From Pirellulales bacterium (GTDB lineage Bacteria > Planctomycetota > Planctomycetia > Pirellulales > UBA1268), in the NCBI GenBank assembly GCA_017853835.1, contig JAFMIU010000018.1:1-50043 (forward strand): 50,043 bases of DNA, given 5' to 3'. Both the position numbers and the translations under genes were made by a program. Numbering within the stretch: position 1 is the first letter of the stretch; the number at the start of each line of letters is the position of its first letter. This document shows positions 48,747-50,043 of this stretch, in pieces. The notes under the pieces were generated by a model that saw nothing but the letters and a program-made list of their open reading frames with translations, was not told where the DNA came from and did no database searches.

Positions 48747-50043
48747 GCTTTCGCCTTCCACTGGGCCCGGAAGCTTTGTGCCGGAGCCGGGGGCAGATCG
48801 CGGGTGGCGAGCCACGCCCGGAGCAACGGCAGCCGAAGCCGCTTTGCCAGCCAGAGCGTGTGACGGAACATGGCCCCGCCGGCGGCGAAGAGCCACGGAC
48901 GGCGTGCGACCGCCACAAAGAGACGGTGTCCGAGCCGCTCGAGACGGCTGGGGGTCGTTCGGGCGGCATTGCGACGGTTGTGGAGCAGGTGGTGGTGAAT
49001 GTCGATCCGCACCGGGCAGGCGTCGGTGCAGGCTCCGCACAGCGAACTGGCGCCGGAGAGATGATTCCAGTCGGCGAGGCCGCGCAGGTGGGGGGTGATC
49101 ACCGACCCGATCGGTCCCTGGTAGGTGGTGCCGTAGGTGAAGCCGCCGACATTTTTGAAGATCGGGCAGACATTGAGACACGCTCCACAGCGGATGCAAT
49201 GGAGGGCGTCGCGTTGCTCTGGATCGGCGAGAAGTGCCGTGCGCGAGTTGTCGAGAAGCACGACGTGCATTTCCTCCGGGCCGTCGGGCTCGCCTGGCTG
49301 CCGGGGGCCGGAGTAGAGGGTGTTGTAGCAGGTGAGCGGCTGGCCGGCTCCGGCGGTCGCGAGCATCGGCAGTAGGACCGAGAGGTCGTCGAGGTTGGCC
49401 ACGACCTTCTCAATCCCGACGAGGGCGATGTGAACCCGTGGCAGTGCGGCCGTGAGGCGGGCGTTGCCCTCGTTTTCCGTGATCGAGATCTGCCCCGTCT
49501 CGGCCACGAGGAAGTTGCCGCCGGTGATGCCCACGTCGGCGTCGACGTAGAGCCGGCGCATGTGCCGGCGGGCGATCATCGTCAACTCCTCCGGGCTGTC
49601 GGTGGGGGGTGAGCCGAGGTGCCGGCCGAAGAGGTCGCTGATCTCGTCGCGACGGACGTGCATGCAGGGAAAAACGAAGTGGTAGGGAGGCTCACCGCGG
49701 AGCTGCTGGATGAACTCGCCGAGATCGCTCTCCACGACGCCATAGCCGTCGCGTTCCATGGCGGCGTTGAGATGAATCTCCTCGCTCGTCATGCACTTGC
49801 TCTTGATCACGGCCTTGGCCTTGGCGGCCTTCAGGAGCTCGAGCACGATTCCCCGTGCCTCATCGGCATCGCGTGCCCAATGCACCGTTCCGCCGTTGGC
49901 TTCAAAGGCGGCGACAAACTGCGGAAGCAGCACGTCGAGTCGATTGACGGCTGACCATTTGGCGAGGCTGGCGGCGTCGCGGGCCTGTTCCCAGTCGCGG
50001 TAGCGGGCCTTCTGGGTGTCGCGGCTCGTGTAGTAGCCGCCGA
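48743..50043 (-). CDS. lutB: Lactate utilisation iron-sulfur protein B (partial at N-terminus)
   Basis: The frame is open to the window edge, so the start is missing; 433 codons including the stop are present. The protein has an LUD domain (AVIKSKCMTSEEIHLN, DADVGITGGNFLVAETGQIS, ENEGNARLTAALPRVHIALV) followed by two 4Fe-4S clusters in HCIRCGACLNVCP and LCGACTDACPVRI, then a C-terminal tail. This is LutB, the electron-transfer subunit of the L-lactate oxidation complex. An in-frame GTG at 49933 is internal, because the preceding sequence (YYTSRDTQKARYRDWEQARD) continues the family N-terminus. lutA would be expected just outside the window. Confidence 0.94.
   Translation of the reverse strand, partial: GGYYTSRDTQKARYRDWEQARDAASLAKWSAVNRLDVLLPQFVAAFEANGGTVHWARDADEARGIVLELLKAAKAKAVIKSKCMTSEEIHLNAAMERDGYGVVESDLGEFIQQLRGEPPYHFVFPCMHVRRDEISDLFGRHLGSPPTDSPEELTMIARRHMRRLYVDADVGITGGNFLVAETGQISITENEGNARLTAALPRVHIALVGIEKVVANLDDLSVLLPMLATAGAGQPLTCYNTLYSGPRQPGEPDGPEEMHVVLLDNSRTALLADPEQRDALHCIRCGACLNVCPIFKNVGGFTYGTTYQGPIGSVITPHLRGLADWNHLSGASSLCGACTDACPVRIDIHHHLLHNRRNAARTTPSRLERLGHRLFVAVARRPWLFAAGGAMFRHTLWLAKRLRLPLLRAWLATRDLPPAPAQSFRAQWKAKA

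Noticed and set aside
1..50043. rRNA, tRNA, CRISPR arrays, insertion sequences, attachment sites and phage genes
   Set aside because: Scanned for by eye on both strands; no cloverleaf, regularly spaced repeats, transposase or integrase motifs, or flanking inverted repeats were seen.

Overview
The window is a high-GC bacterial chromosome segment that reads as a planctomycete, most likely in or near the Pirellulales. The evidence is gene content. There are four S1-type sulfatase genes carrying six sulfatase domains. There is a ThuA/membrane-bound dehydrogenase/HEAT/cytochrome c giant of the type typical of the Planctomycetes-Verrucomicrobia group, a PEP-CTERM protein with autotransporter-type beta-strand repeats and a dockerin-like tail, an SHD1-domain protein, and a cysteine-rich YTV-repeat protein of the planctomycete cell-wall type. 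I saw no rRNA, tRNA, CRISPR array, insertion sequence or phage gene. Annotated genes fill almost everything; the only gap over 300 bases is 517-881.

Layout: 1-2087 is housekeeping (the end of a B12-dependent ribonucleotide reductase, then pgk). An SHD1 protein (2088-2786) and a sulfatase (2885-4255) run on the minus strand. A 145-base divergent region follows. From 4401 to 23929 fifteen genes run on the plus strand with gaps of at most 86 bases. First come a two-domain sulfatase, a PQQ-type beta-propeller protein, a ThuA protein, a sulfatase-sulfatase-esterase fusion and another sulfatase. Then come a DUF485/sodium-solute symporter pair and a GNAT acetyltransferase. Last comes a sugar-catabolism block: tagaturonate epimerase, TIM-barrel isomerase/epimerase, FucU/RbsD mutarotase, aldo/keto reductase, amidohydrolase-family lactonase, zinc alcohol dehydrogenase and a small membrane-anchored protein. 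Facing it on the minus strand (23897-32288) are a Gfo/Idh/MocA oxidoreductase, the ThuA-dehydrogenase-cytochrome giant and a pectate-lyase-like PEP-CTERM protein.

The best reading of 2885-32288 is an island for using a sulfated, possibly esterified polysaccharide. Exported sulfatases and an esterase would strip substituents, a symporter would import a sugar or acid, and cytoplasmic enzymes resembling the non-phosphorylating L-fucose route plus uronate epimerisation would process it. The substrate is inferred. No glycoside hydrolase, sugar-acid dehydratase or sulfatase-maturing enzyme is present in the window.

The rest is mixed: pepP and an FKBP isomerase (minus), an aldehyde dehydrogenase (plus), a frameshifted serine hydrolase (plus), a PatB/MalY aminotransferase-fold C-S lyase (minus), mobA and a very large AsmA-like protein (plus), then a minus-strand run: EVE-domain protein, BioF-family enzyme and flavin monooxygenase; the YTV protein; a 61-residue zinc-ribbon protein; and lutB/lutC, with lutB cut by the window edge.
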